A stretch of DNA of 19,735 bases. Origin: Lachnospiraceae bacterium. GTDB lineage: Bacteria; Bacillota; Clostridia; Lachnospirales; Lachnospiraceae. Positions 7,004 through 14,349 of this stretch are shown piece by piece. Under the pieces are notes generated by a model that was given only the letters and a program-made list of their open reading frames with translations, was not told the origin of the DNA and searched no databases. Within the stretch, counting starts at the first letter, position 1, and the number at the start of each line of letters is the position of its first letter. The stretch lies in assembly GCA_009774145.1 (NCBI GenBank), contig VSND01000004.1, forward strand, positions 121,271-141,005. Direction: 5' to 3'. The translations under genes were made by a program, and so were the position numbers.

Positions 7004-7366
7004 ATGGTAATTTATGTGATGACAGAAGCAGAAAATCAACTGGCGCAGATCATATGGGATCAGGAGCCGGTGGGCAGCGGGCAGCTTGTGAAGCTGGCAG
7101 GGGAACGGCTGAACTGGAAGAAATCCACCACCTATACCGTGCTGCGCAAGATCTGTGAAAACGGGATCTTTCAGAATAAGCAGGCAGTCGTGACTTCCCT
7201 GATGAGCCGGGAAGAGTATGCGAGACGAAAGGGGGAGCGGTATCTGGAGGAGAACTACAACGGGTCTCTTCCGGGATTTGTAGCTGCATTTTTGAAAAGG
7301 AAAAAGTTAAGCCGCCGGGAGATCGAGGAACTGGCGCAGATGATCGAAGAATACAAGGAGGAATAG
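7004..7366 (+). CDS. BlaI/MecI/CopY-family transcriptional repressor
   Basis: A 120-residue winged-helix repressor of the BlaI type. The N-terminal domain has AENQLAQIIWDQEPVGSGQLV and the recognition region KKSTTYTVLRKICENGIF (about residues 39-56), the usual BlaI layout; the C-terminal half (LKRKKLSRREIEELAQMIEEY) is the dimerisation helix region. In this family the repressor is inactivated when the partner membrane protease is activated. I chose ATG 7004 because AGGAG at 6991-6995 is eight bases before it; ATGs at 6983 and 6986 lie upstream of that site. The stop is three bases from the next start, so repressor and M56 protein form one operon. It probably represses its own operon; other targets are not visible here. 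Confidence 0.9.
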   Translation: MVIYVMTEAENQLAQIIWDQEPVGSGQLVKLAGERLNWKKSTTYTVLRKICENGIFQNKQAVVTSLMSREEYARRKGERYLEENYNGSLPGFVAAFLKRKKLSRREIEELAQMIEEYKEE

Positions 7367-7369
7367 TCT

Positions 7370-10300
7370 ATGCCGGGAGCGGTATTTGTAAGGGTGCTTC
7401 AGATGAGTCTGACAGGCTGTTACAGCATCGGGATCGTGCTGGCAGTCCGTCTTCTGCTTAAGAGGTGCGGAAGGACCTGTACCTATTATCTGTGGGTGCT
7501 GATGTTTGCGGGCCTTTGTCTGCCGGTATCCATGCCGGGGCATTACAGTCTGATTCCGAGACAGGTGGCAGAGTTTTCGCTGGCAGAGGTGATGATGAAG
7601 GAAGAACCTGCGGAGGATCCGGGCGGAGAGAAGGATGCTTTGCGGTATCTGGAGGAACAGGAGGACAGCCGACAGCCGGTAATGCTTCACCGGCTGCCGC
7701 CTGCCGGGATCTCATCCGGACAGCTGCAGGATGCGGCGGGCGGACGGACGTCTGCGGAAGCTTCTGCCGTTTGGAATGCGTCGGGTGTTCAGGAAGAATA
7801 CCGGAAGGAAACGGACGCTTTCAAACCACGGCCGGCCGGCTGGGACCGGATGGCATATCTGGTCTTTGCAGAAAAGATATGGTTACTGGGGATTTTTGTT
7901 TTTCTTCTGTATCAGCTGTTCTCCATATACCACATGTCGCGCAGATGCCGGGGATATGGACAGCCGGTACGGACAGAAGACGGATGGATCGTGGAGGCAG
8001 AAGGCGTGCCGTCGCCGTTTCTGTGGGGACTTTTCCGCCCGGTAATCTATCTGCCGTCCGGTCTGAAGGGGGAAGAAAGGACATATATTCTGGCTCATGA
8101 AATGGTCCATCGAAACCGGAGGGACTATCTGGTAAGACCTCTGATCCTGGCATTCACCATGCTGCACTGGTTTAATCCTCTTGTATGGTTTGCATGTGCT
8201 ATGTGTTTTAAAGATATGGAGATTTCCTGTGATGAGGCGGTCCTTGGAAATTCTGCGGTCAGTCTCAGGAAGTCCTATGCAGAAAGTCTTTTAAAATATG
8301 CGGCAGGACAGAACCGTTTTCTCATCAGTTCTATGGGATTCGGTGAACCTTCTGTAAAGTTCCGGATCAGAAATGTACTTCAGTTTCGGAAAAAGAGCCT
8401 CTGGATCTCTGCGGCAGCCGGATTGTGTGTGATCGGTGTGGCGGCAGGGCTCTGGCATCACCCGTCAGGGGAGACAGCGCTTCCGGACGAGTCTGTTCAG
8501 GAGGCAGAACCGCTGCCGGAAGGGGAAGAGCCGGAGGTGGATGCAGAGGAAGGACTGGTGGTCAATAACGGCGGCGAGATCGTCCGTGTGGCGGGAGCAT
8601 ATTATTATATGGATGGCATGCCGCTGTATTCGGATGGGGAAGCGCTCTATGCTTCGGTGGAGGATGACGACAAAACCTGGCATGTGTGCCGGTATGAGAG
8701 GGACGGCAGCGGTTTCCGGTGGCTGTTTGACGGACGGATTGTGGACAGTACGGAGTACGGACAGGTACTGTACTGTATGCTTCCGTCAGAGAACGGCGTG
8801 GAAACATATCTGGGATGGTATGACACCAGGACCGAAGAGACCGGAAGATTTTCCCGGGAGGGCGTAACTTATCTTGGAAAATATGACGGATTTCTGTATA
8901 CTTCCCGGCAGGCGGCGGACGGTTTTCATATAGACCGGATCCGGGAGATTGACCGGACGGAAGAGACCGATCTGATAAAAGAAGGAATTCCCGGAAAAGA
9001 GATCCTGAAATTTTATGCGGATGAAGGCGGGAAACGTCTGATGTTTGCGGTAAGGAAGTCCGAAGAGTATGGGGAGAATATGGAAATCCTGTGCGGCTCT
9101 TATGGACTGGAGTCAGGAGAGCTTTTGAGCAAAGAGCTGACTGGCCTGCCGTATTTTGCCATGATGGACGGATACATCTGTTTTCAGAGATACAAAAGCC
9201 GGGAAGACCATACGCGGGAGCTGTTTCGGACGGATGATGCATTTGGCGGCGAGGAGCAGGTGGGAGAGGGGCTGACGCTTCTTTATGCAGAGGAAGAGAC
9301 GAACAGCCTGCTGGCAGGGAAAGACACAGAGTATCCGGATTTTGGCCATGTGGACAGTCTGGTGCGCGTCTGGCCGGATCAGAACGAAGAACAGGTGCTC
9401 CTTGATATGGAACAGATGCTTCCGGCACTTTGGGGCGGGGACCATGCAGGCGACGCCGGACTGGACATCGCTCTGGACTGGGAGTTCTTACCGGGGGATC
9501 GGGTGGCATATTCGGAACTGAATCGGTTTGAGGATCTGCTTTATGTGACGGTCAGCCATATGCGCAGTCAGGAGGACGGGTCTTTGGAAAATCTGGAAAA
9601 AGTGCATCTGACCATCAACGATCAGGGCGGGATCGGGCTCTGGTTCCCGGATCAGCTGACGCCGGGCTATGAGGACAGCTCCTGGTATATGGAGTCAATG
9701 GTGGGAGAGCCGGTTGGCATGGAAGCCGCCGGATGGGATCTGGAGAACGTGACGGATGTACGGGAGAACATGCAGGAGCTGTCCATGGATCCGGGTGCGT
9801 CTCGCACGTACCTTCTTGGAGAGACCAGATACTGGACGCTGTACGGAAAAGGAGATTGCCGGTCCATGCTGCTTGCCAGAAACGGGCGGTATACCGAGAT
9901 CAACTATCCATATCTGTCCGGCCGCCGGATTTATCCAAAGCTGATGGAGGCGGATCTGGACAACGACGGCATCACAGAACTTGCCGTCCGGCTGAATATC
10001 AAACATGGGACAGGCTGCAGCGTTGATTCCCTGCTTGTGGCGGATTTTCAGAACAACGGCGCATGGGTGTATCAGTTTCCGGATACGGACTTTACCGGAC
10101 AGCTGATGGCGCATCTTACCGGAGAACGGACAGAGCACGGTCTGCAGGCGTATATAGACAAAGAGCCTGCAGGCGCGCCTGTGGAGGACGAAGAAGGCGG
10201 ACGGAGTTTTCAGTCGGTAAGCGTCGGACAGCTGGTTGATTTTTCCTTCGATGAGACAGAAGGAAAGATCCAGATCCGGGCAGAACTGGAGTTCTGGGAT

Positions 10301-10414
10301 AGGGATGCCCCTGCAGTGGCAGGATACAACGGGTGTGCCATTGCCGCGGACGTGGTCTGGACAGGAGAAGAATTTATTTTGAGAAATACGGAATGCGTGG
10401 AACTGGAAAAGTAA
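7370..10414 (+). CDS. BlaR1-like M56 metallopeptidase with large non-penicillin-binding C-terminal region
   Basis: A 1014-residue membrane sensor-protease. The N-terminal third has several membrane segments and the M56 zinc site: AHEMVHRNRRD with H243, E244 and H247, then DMEISCDEAVLG with E284 as likely third ligand. A last membrane span lies at about residues 344-360 (LWISAAAGLCVIGVAAGLW). In BlaR1/MecR1 this is followed by a penicillin-binding domain of about 250 residues. Here the remaining 650 residues show no STxK motif and instead carry repeated strand-rich units (VAGAYYYMDGMPLYSDG, VTYLGKYDGFLYTSR, PYFAMMDGYICFQRY) suggestive of a propeller-like fold, then a calcium-loop-like DLDNDGITE at 862-870. 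AAGGAGG precedes the ATG. It likely controls the preceding BlaI-type repressor in response to an extracellular ligand that is not a beta-lactam; the ligand is unknown. Confidence 0.85.
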   Translation: MPGAVFVRVLQMSLTGCYSIGIVLAVRLLLKRCGRTCTYYLWVLMFAGLCLPVSMPGHYSLIPRQVAEFSLAEVMMKEEPAEDPGGEKDALRYLEEQEDSRQPVMLHRLPPAGISSGQLQDAAGGRTSAEASAVWNASGVQEEYRKETDAFKPRPAGWDRMAYLVFAEKIWLLGIFVFLLYQLFSIYHMSRRCRGYGQPVRTEDGWIVEAEGVPSPFLWGLFRPVIYLPSGLKGEERTYILAHEMVHRNRRDYLVRPLILAFTMLHWFNPLVWFACAMCFKDMEISCDEAVLGNSAVSLRKSYAESLLKYAAGQNRFLISSMGFGEPSVKFRIRNVLQFRKKSLWISAAAGLCVIGVAAGLWHHPSGETALPDESVQEAEPLPEGEEPEVDAEEGLVVNNGGEIVRVAGAYYYMDGMPLYSDGEALYASVEDDDKTWHVCRYERDGSGFRWLFDGRIVDSTEYGQVLYCMLPSENGVETYLGWYDTRTEETGRFSREGVTYLGKYDGFLYTSRQAADGFHIDRIREIDRTEETDLIKEGIPGKEILKFYADEGGKRLMFAVRKSEEYGENMEILCGSYGLESGELLSKELTGLPYFAMMDGYICFQRYKSREDHTRELFRTDDAFGGEEQVGEGLTLLYAEEETNSLLAGKDTEYPDFGHVDSLVRVWPDQNEEQVLLDMEQMLPALWGGDHAGDAGLDIALDWEFLPGDRVAYSELNRFEDLLYVTVSHMRSQEDGSLENLEKVHLTINDQGGIGLWFPDQLTPGYEDSSWYMESMVGEPVGMEAAGWDLENVTDVRENMQELSMDPGASRTYLLGETRYWTLYGKGDCRSMLLARNGRYTEINYPYLSGRRIYPKLMEADLDNDGITELAVRLNIKHGTGCSVDSLLVADFQNNGAWVYQFPDTDFTGQLMAHLTGERTEHGLQAYIDKEPAGAPVEDEEGGRSFQSVSVGQLVDFSFDETEGKIQIRAELEFWDRDAPAVAGYNGCAIAADVVWTGEEFILRNTECVELEK

Positions 10415-10547
10415 CAAATTTTGACCAAATTTTCACAAACAGGAAAAAACTGCTGGACGAACTGCTTAATTTGTGAGAAAATAGATACATATATGAGGCC
10501 TTATCCCTACAGGCCTAATATGATAACTTGAAAGGAGTTTCAAACAA

Positions 10548-11240
10548 ATGATTTATTCACGTGAAGTAGAAGAAATGTGTCCGGTAGCTCAGGGCGTTCA
10601 TCACGGCGCTGCTCCGATTCCGGAAGAAGCAAAATGGGTGCAGGCAAAAGAAGTCAAAGACATTTCCGGCTTTACCCATGGCGTGGGCTGGTGTGCTCCG
10701 CAGCAGGGCGCCTGCAAGCTGTCCCTGAATGTGAAGGAAGGCGTGATCCAGGAGGCGCTCATCGAGACCCTTGGATGTTCCGGCATGACCCATTCCGCAG
10801 CTATGGCTTCTGAGATTCTTCCTGGCTTAACGGTTCTGGAAGCTCTGAACACAGACCTTGTATGCGACGCCATCAACACCGCTATGAGAGAACTGTTTTT
10901 ACAGATTGTCTACGGACGTTCTCAGTCTGCATTTTCCGAGGACGGCCTTGCAGTAGGCGCAGGCCTTGAAGACCTTGGAAAAGGACTTCGTTCCCAGGTT
11001 GGTACCATGTACGGTACGCTGGCAAAGGGACCCCGTTATCTGGAGATGGCAGAAGGCTATGTCACCGGTATCGCTCTGGATGAGGACAATCAGATTATCG
11101 GATATCAGTATGTATCCCTTGGAAAGATGACAGACTTTATCAAAAAAGGCGATGACCCGAACACTGCATGGGAAAAAGCAAAAGGCCAGTACGGCCGTGT
11201 GGCAGATGCAGTTAAGATCATTGACCCGCGTCAAGAGTAA
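10548..11240 (+). CDS. NifU-like iron-sulfur cluster scaffold protein (GGGtGRT partner)
   Basis: A 230-residue soluble protein related to the NifU/IscU N-terminal scaffold family. Cysteines at C11, C49 and C56 (GWCAPQQGACKLS), C77 (ETLGCSGMTHSAAMA) and C106 are candidate cluster ligands; the GCSGMTHSAA segment resembles the GCGxA(I/V)ASSS region of IscU. It is longer than classic IscU of about 130 residues, with an additional C-terminal domain (YVTGIALDEDNQIIGYQYVSLG). AAGGAG lies upstream of ATG 10548. The next gene follows after 21 bases and encodes the GGGtGRT protein; the pairing is recurrent in anaerobic Firmicutes and some archaea. Codon choice appears more biased than in neighbouring genes, suggesting high expression. 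A cluster-carrier role is inferred from homology; the client protein is not established. Confidence 0.82.
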   Translation: MIYSREVEEMCPVAQGVHHGAAPIPEEAKWVQAKEVKDISGFTHGVGWCAPQQGACKLSLNVKEGVIQEALIETLGCSGMTHSAAMASEILPGLTVLEALNTDLVCDAINTAMRELFLQIVYGRSQSAFSEDGLAVGAGLEDLGKGLRSQVGTMYGTLAKGPRYLEMAEGYVTGIALDEDNQIIGYQYVSLGKMTDFIKKGDDPNTAWEKAKGQYGRVADAVKIIDPRQE

Positions 11241-11261
11241 TTTCCGAGGAGGTAGACAAAA

Positions 11262-12272
11262 ATGGCATTATTTGAATCATATGAAAGACGTATCGATAAA
11301 ATCAACGCTGTGTTAAGCAGCTATGGAATTGCTTCTATTGAGGAAGCAGAGAAGATCACCAAAGACGCAGGACTGGACGTATATGCTCAGGTAAAGGGCA
11401 TCCAGCCGATCTGTTTTGAGAACGCATGCTGGGCTTACACCGTAGGCGCTGCCATCGCCATCAAGAAGGGCTGCAGAAAAGCGGCAGATGCAGCGGCAGC
11501 CATCGGCGAGGGACTTCAGGCATTCTGTATTCCCGGTTCTGTTGCAGATACCCGTAAAGTAGGACTTGGACACGGCAACCTGGGCAAGATGCTTCTGGAA
11601 GAGGATACCGACTGCTTTGCATTCCTGGCAGGTCACGAGTCCTTTGCAGCGGCAGAGGGCGCCATCGGCATCGCAGAGAAGGCGAACAAAGTCCGCCAGA
11701 AACCGCTCCGTGTCATTCTGAACGGTCTTGGCAAAGATGCAGCACAGATCATCTCCCGTATTAACGGCTTTACTTATGTGGAGACCGAGTACGATCCGTA
11801 CACCAACGAAGTAAAAGAAGTATTCCGCAAATCCTATTCCGAGGGACTTCGCGCGAAAGTAAACTGCTACGGCGCAAACAGCGTTCCGGAAGGCGTTGCG
11901 ATCATGTGGAAAGAGAACGTGGATGTGTCCATCACCGGCAACTCCACCAACCCGACCCGTTTCCAGCATCCGGTAGCAGGTACCTACAAGAAGGAAAGAA
12001 ACGAAGCCGGCAAGAAGTACTTCTCCGTTGCTTCCGGCGGCGGCACCGGCCGTACCCTGCATCCGGACAACATGGCGGCAGGACCGGCTTCCTACGGTAT
12101 GACGGATACTCTGGGACGTATGCATTCTGACGCACAGTTTGCAGGTTCCTCCTCCGTTCCGGCTCACGTGGAGATGATGGGTCTGATCGGCGCAGGCAAC
12201 AACCCGATGGTTGGTATGACCGTGGCTGTAGCTGTCTCCATCCAGGAAGCAGCAGACGCTGGCAAGTTCTAA
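11262..12272 (+). CDS. GGGtGRT protein
   Basis: A 336-residue soluble protein of the family named for its GGGTGRT motif, here at residues 259-265 in SVASGGGTGRTLHPDN. Other visible features are the conserved GLGHGNLGKMLLEEDTDCFAF segment, SITGNSTNPTRFQHPVAG, and several cysteines (C51, C57, C71, C89, C118, C202). No signal peptide or membrane span is seen. It is preceded by GAGGAGG and by the NifU-like gene 21 bases away, and is closed by a terminator, so the two form a simple operon. Codon use is strongly biased, in line with an abundant protein. The biochemical function is unknown; association with a cluster scaffold suggests an iron-sulfur enzyme or cluster-handling partner, which is inference. 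Confidence 0.88.
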   Translation: MALFESYERRIDKINAVLSSYGIASIEEAEKITKDAGLDVYAQVKGIQPICFENACWAYTVGAAIAIKKGCRKAADAAAAIGEGLQAFCIPGSVADTRKVGLGHGNLGKMLLEEDTDCFAFLAGHESFAAAEGAIGIAEKANKVRQKPLRVILNGLGKDAAQIISRINGFTYVETEYDPYTNEVKEVFRKSYSEGLRAKVNCYGANSVPEGVAIMWKENVDVSITGNSTNPTRFQHPVAGTYKKERNEAGKKYFSVASGGGTGRTLHPDNMAAGPASYGMTDTLGRMHSDAQFAGSSSVPAHVEMMGLIGAGNNPMVGMTVAVAVSIQEAADAGKF

Positions 12273-12289
12273 GAAAAGCCTTTAAATCT

Positions 12290-12334
12290 GGGGTTAATCA
12301 GGTCGTAAGACGGTCTGATTAGCCCTCTTTTTTG
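12290..12334 (+). terminator. Rho-independent terminator of the NifU-like/GGGtGRT operon
   Basis: GGGTTAATCAG (12291-12301) pairs with CTGATTAGCCC (12315-12325) with one G-T wobble, followed by TCTTTTTT. It marks the end of the GC-rich backbone; sequence after it is AT-rich. Confidence 0.88.
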
Positions 12335-12420
12335 TCTGCATGACACATATTTCCAGAAGTGAATTGTTAGTAAAGTGGGTTTTGCCAAAACAAGAGGAAT
12401 AAAAGCTGGTATGCAGGTGG

Positions 12421-12456
12421 TTCTTATAAAATGAATATGGTAAAATTTTATAAGAA
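12421..12456 (+). promoter_or_regulatory. Inverted repeat enclosing an extended -10 promoter
   Basis: A perfect 12-bp inverted repeat, TTCTTATAAAAT (12421-12432) and ATTTTATAAGAA (12445-12456), with 12 bases between. TGG-TAAAAT (12438-12446), an extended -10 element, sits between and overlaps the right arm. No T run follows, so a terminator is unlikely. A dimeric regulator bound here would control the operon starting at 12472. In the rest of 12335-12420 I recognise nothing. Confidence 0.45.
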
Positions 12457-12471
12457 ACGATGTAAAGCAAT

Positions 12472-12615
12472 ATGGAAAGACGGGTGCAAAAGCTATGTGA
12501 GGAAAACCGCATACCGAGCGTGGCAAAGTTCAGCCGCTTGTGGCTGATTCCAAAGGACGCTGAAAAACCAACAGATGCCCGATTAAAAGCAGAAAGGAAG
12601 AAAAAACATGAATAA
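12472..12615 (+). pseudogene. Helix-turn-helix (excisionase-like) protein, 5'-truncated remnant
   Basis: A 47-codon frame whose product has ERRVQKLCEENRIPSVAKF then LWLIPKDAEKPTDARLKA. This is the C-terminal half of a common small helix-turn-helix/excisionase-like protein of Clostridia mobile elements, whose intact members begin with an additional helix ending in WGIS before ERRVQ. A stop codon (TAA) lies in frame at 12463-12465, three codons before the motif, and no upstream half is found, so the 5' part is missing. The frame ends at 12615 and overlaps the response regulator ATG at 12608 by eight bases, which would couple translation if it is still translated. Either a remnant that was placed in front of the regulator or a functional mini-protein; the former seems likelier. 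Confidence 0.65.
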
Positions 12616-13309
12616 AGTTTTAATTATAGATGATGATAAAGAACTTTGCGCACTTATGAAAAAATGCGTAGAGCAGGAAAACCTTACTGCGATTGTCGCA
12701 GGCGGCGGGATAGAAGGACTGCATGTATTGGAGGAAATCAAAGATACCTGTTCACTTATTATTCTTGATATTATGATGCCCGATTTAGACGGTTTTCAAG
12801 TGTTGCAACAAGTACGGCAGACAAGCAATGTTCCCGTTCTTATGCTTACCGCAAAAAGCGGTGAGGAAGATAAGGTTTTCGGCTTAAGGATGGGGGCAGA
12901 CGATTATCTGACAAAGCCATTTAGCATTAACGAGCTTATGGCACGTGTAAATTCTCTTATCCGGCGTTTTACATTGTTCAATACTGTTTCTGGCACAGAA
13001 ACGGATTGTATGGTATTTCAAGGAATGACGATAGATAACCTTAACCGTCTTGTTTTGGTTAATGACATACAAGTGGAACTTACAGGAAAAGAATTTGATC
13101 TGCTTTCTTTCCTTGCGGCCAATAAAGGAAAAGTGTTTACAAAAAAGCAGATTTATACCCATGTATGGGAGGAAGAGTATGCTTTTGATGATAGTAATAT
13201 CATGTCGTTTATCAGCAAATTACGGAAAAAAATCGAACCAGACCCGGAACACCCTTTTTATATTCTGACTGTCCGGGGCGTTGGTTACCGATTTAACAGG
13301 GAGGCATAA
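12608..13309 (+). CDS. OmpR-family response regulator of the antimicrobial-peptide module
   Basis: A 233-residue response regulator. The receiver domain shows D8, D9 and D10, phosphoacceptor D54 in LIILDIMMP, T81 in LTAK and K103 in TKPF. The winged-helix output domain from about residue 135 includes ELTGKEFDLLSFLAANKG and ends VRGVGYRFN. GGAAGAAAAAAC precedes ATG 12608. The kinase gene follows directly (one base after the stop). By position and partner genes it should activate the downstream transporter operon, whose promoter has three phased direct repeats. It is similar in type to BceR, CprR and lantibiotic-module regulators. Base composition is AT-richer than in the regulator gene at 4130, in line with horizontal acquisition. 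Confidence 0.93.
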   Translation: MNKVLIIDDDKELCALMKKCVEQENLTAIVAGGGIEGLHVLEEIKDTCSLIILDIMMPDLDGFQVLQQVRQTSNVPVLMLTAKSGEEDKVFGLRMGADDYLTKPFSINELMARVNSLIRRFTLFNTVSGTETDCMVFQGMTIDNLNRLVLVNDIQVELTGKEFDLLSFLAANKGKVFTKKQIYTHVWEEEYAFDDSNIMSFISKLRKKIEPDPEHPFYILTVRGVGYRFNREA

Positions 13310-13310
13310 C

Positions 13311-14234
13311 ATGAACTTAAATTCATTTTTATTGATTGCTCTCTGTACAGCGCTTTTGGCTGTCCTGTTTTTTATTACGAAACTTAGGCGTGTAAGAGGA
13401 CAATTATCTATTATTGAAGAAGCCCTTGAAGATATAAAGTCCGGTAATCCGAACCGACGGGTTTTGGCGAGAAAAAGCGATATGACAAAGCGTATTTGCT
13501 ATGCAATCAATGAAATTGCGGTCAAGAACCAGTCACAGCTTATCCAACAAAAACAATCGGAGCAGGCATACAAGCGACTTATGACAAGCCTTTCCCATGA
13601 TGTAAAGACACCATTAGCTTCATTGTTTGGCTACTTGGATGCCGCCACAAATGGTCTTGTGGCTGGGAAAGAAAAAGAAACCTATATCCATATTGCAGTA
13701 GAAAAAGCGTGTCACTTAAAACATTTTGTGGAAGCACTATTTGAGTGGGTAAAACTAGACGCCAAAGAACAGGTTTTTCATTTTGAGTTATGTGATTTTA
13801 ACGAATTGACCCGCAATATTGTCGCAGAGTGGGTTCCAACCTTGGAACGCAACCATTTTGAATATGATTTTGATATTCCTGAAGATGAATATTTTTTACG
13901 TATTGACCCTCATTCCTATACCCGCATTCTTAATAATCTGTTTCAAAATGTGCTTATGCACAGTGGCGGCAATAAATTGATTTTGAAATTATTGGAGAAT
14001 GAACAGCAAGTAGAAATTATCATTTCAGATAATGGAAAAGGTATTTCCTCCTCTGATATTCCGCACATTTTTGAGAGGATGTATCAATGTGACAGTTCAC
14101 GTTCTGCCAGGGGCAATGGCTTGGGGCTATCTATTACGACAGAACTTGTAAATGCTCACAATGGGAAAATTAAAGCAGACAGCAATCCCGGAATGGGTGC
14201 AACATTTACGATACTATTTCCAAAAGCTCTGTAA
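13311..14234 (+). CDS. Sensor histidine kinase of the antimicrobial-peptide module
   Basis: A 307-residue kinase with a single N-terminal hydrophobic segment (SFLLIALCTALLAVLFFI, about residues 5-22) and no room for an extracellular sensor. A short linker with a HAMP-like stretch (IIEEALEDIKSGNPNRRV) leads to the phosphotransfer motif SLSHDVKTPLASL with H96. The catalytic domain has N213 in LFQNVLMHSG, SDNGKGIS at 239-246 and RGNGLGLSI at 267-275. ATG 13311 is chosen because AGGGAGG at 13298-13304 precedes it; the frame is open further upstream inside the regulator gene. Kinases this poor in extracellular sequence often take their signal from a partner transporter, as BceS does from BceAB; that is an inference here. 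A terminator overlaps the stop codon. Confidence 0.92.
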   Translation: MNLNSFLLIALCTALLAVLFFITKLRRVRGQLSIIEEALEDIKSGNPNRRVLARKSDMTKRICYAINEIAVKNQSQLIQQKQSEQAYKRLMTSLSHDVKTPLASLFGYLDAATNGLVAGKEKETYIHIAVEKACHLKHFVEALFEWVKLDAKEQVFHFELCDFNELTRNIVAEWVPTLERNHFEYDFDIPEDEYFLRIDPHSYTRILNNLFQNVLMHSGGNKLILKLLENEQQVEIIISDNGKGISSSDIPHIFERMYQCDSSRSARGNGLGLSITTELVNAHNGKIKADSNPGMGATFTILFPKAL

Positions 14235-14250
14235 CAGCACAGGGCTTTTT
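14222..14250 (+). terminator. Terminator overlapping the kinase stop codon
   Basis: AAAAGCTCTGT (14222-14232) pairs with ACAGGGCTTTT (14239-14249) with one G-T wobble and a 6-base loop, ending in TTTTT. The TAA stop is at 14232-14234. It separates the sensor operon from the transporter operon, which has its own promoter. Confidence 0.72.
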
Positions 14251-14280
14251 GTATATTCATTGGAGGAAAACATGAAAAAA

Positions 14281-14323
14281 GCAAGGTTACGGCAAGGTTT
14301 TGGCAAGGTTAATGCTATATAAT
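14281..14323 (+). promoter_or_regulatory. Regulator-controlled promoter with three phased direct repeats
   Basis: GCAAGGTT occurs perfectly three times, starting at 14281, 14292 and 14303, an exact 11-bp step. A perfect TATAAT (14318-14323) follows seven bases after the last copy, and the expected -35 position lies within the repeats with no TTGACA-like hexamer. Direct repeats one helical turn apart over the -35 region are the usual binding arrangement of OmpR-family activators. The site therefore probably makes the transporter operon dependent on the regulator encoded at 12608. Confidence 0.72.
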
Positions 14324-14349
14324 CAGGGATTGGAAAGGAGGAAAAGGCA

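Noticed and set aside
8562..9509. Long open frame of 315 codons on the minus strand
   Set aside because: Proline- and arginine-rich composition typical of an antisense shadow of the GC-rich M56 gene; no recognisable domain.
10496..10516. AGGCCT...AGGCCT hairpin upstream of the NifU-like gene as a riboswitch or terminator
   Set aside because: Only six base pairs with palindromic hexamers and no T run; no known riboswitch pattern is visible, and clear promoter hexamers could not be fixed either.
11313..12167. Open frame of 284 codons antisense to the GGGtGRT gene
   Set aside because: Shadow of a strongly codon-biased gene; no ribosome site, promoter or recognisable motif.
12431..12547. 38-codon frame starting at ATG 12431
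   Set aside because: It overlaps the promoter and the helix-turn-helix remnant in a different frame; only the latter frame has a recognisable family pattern.
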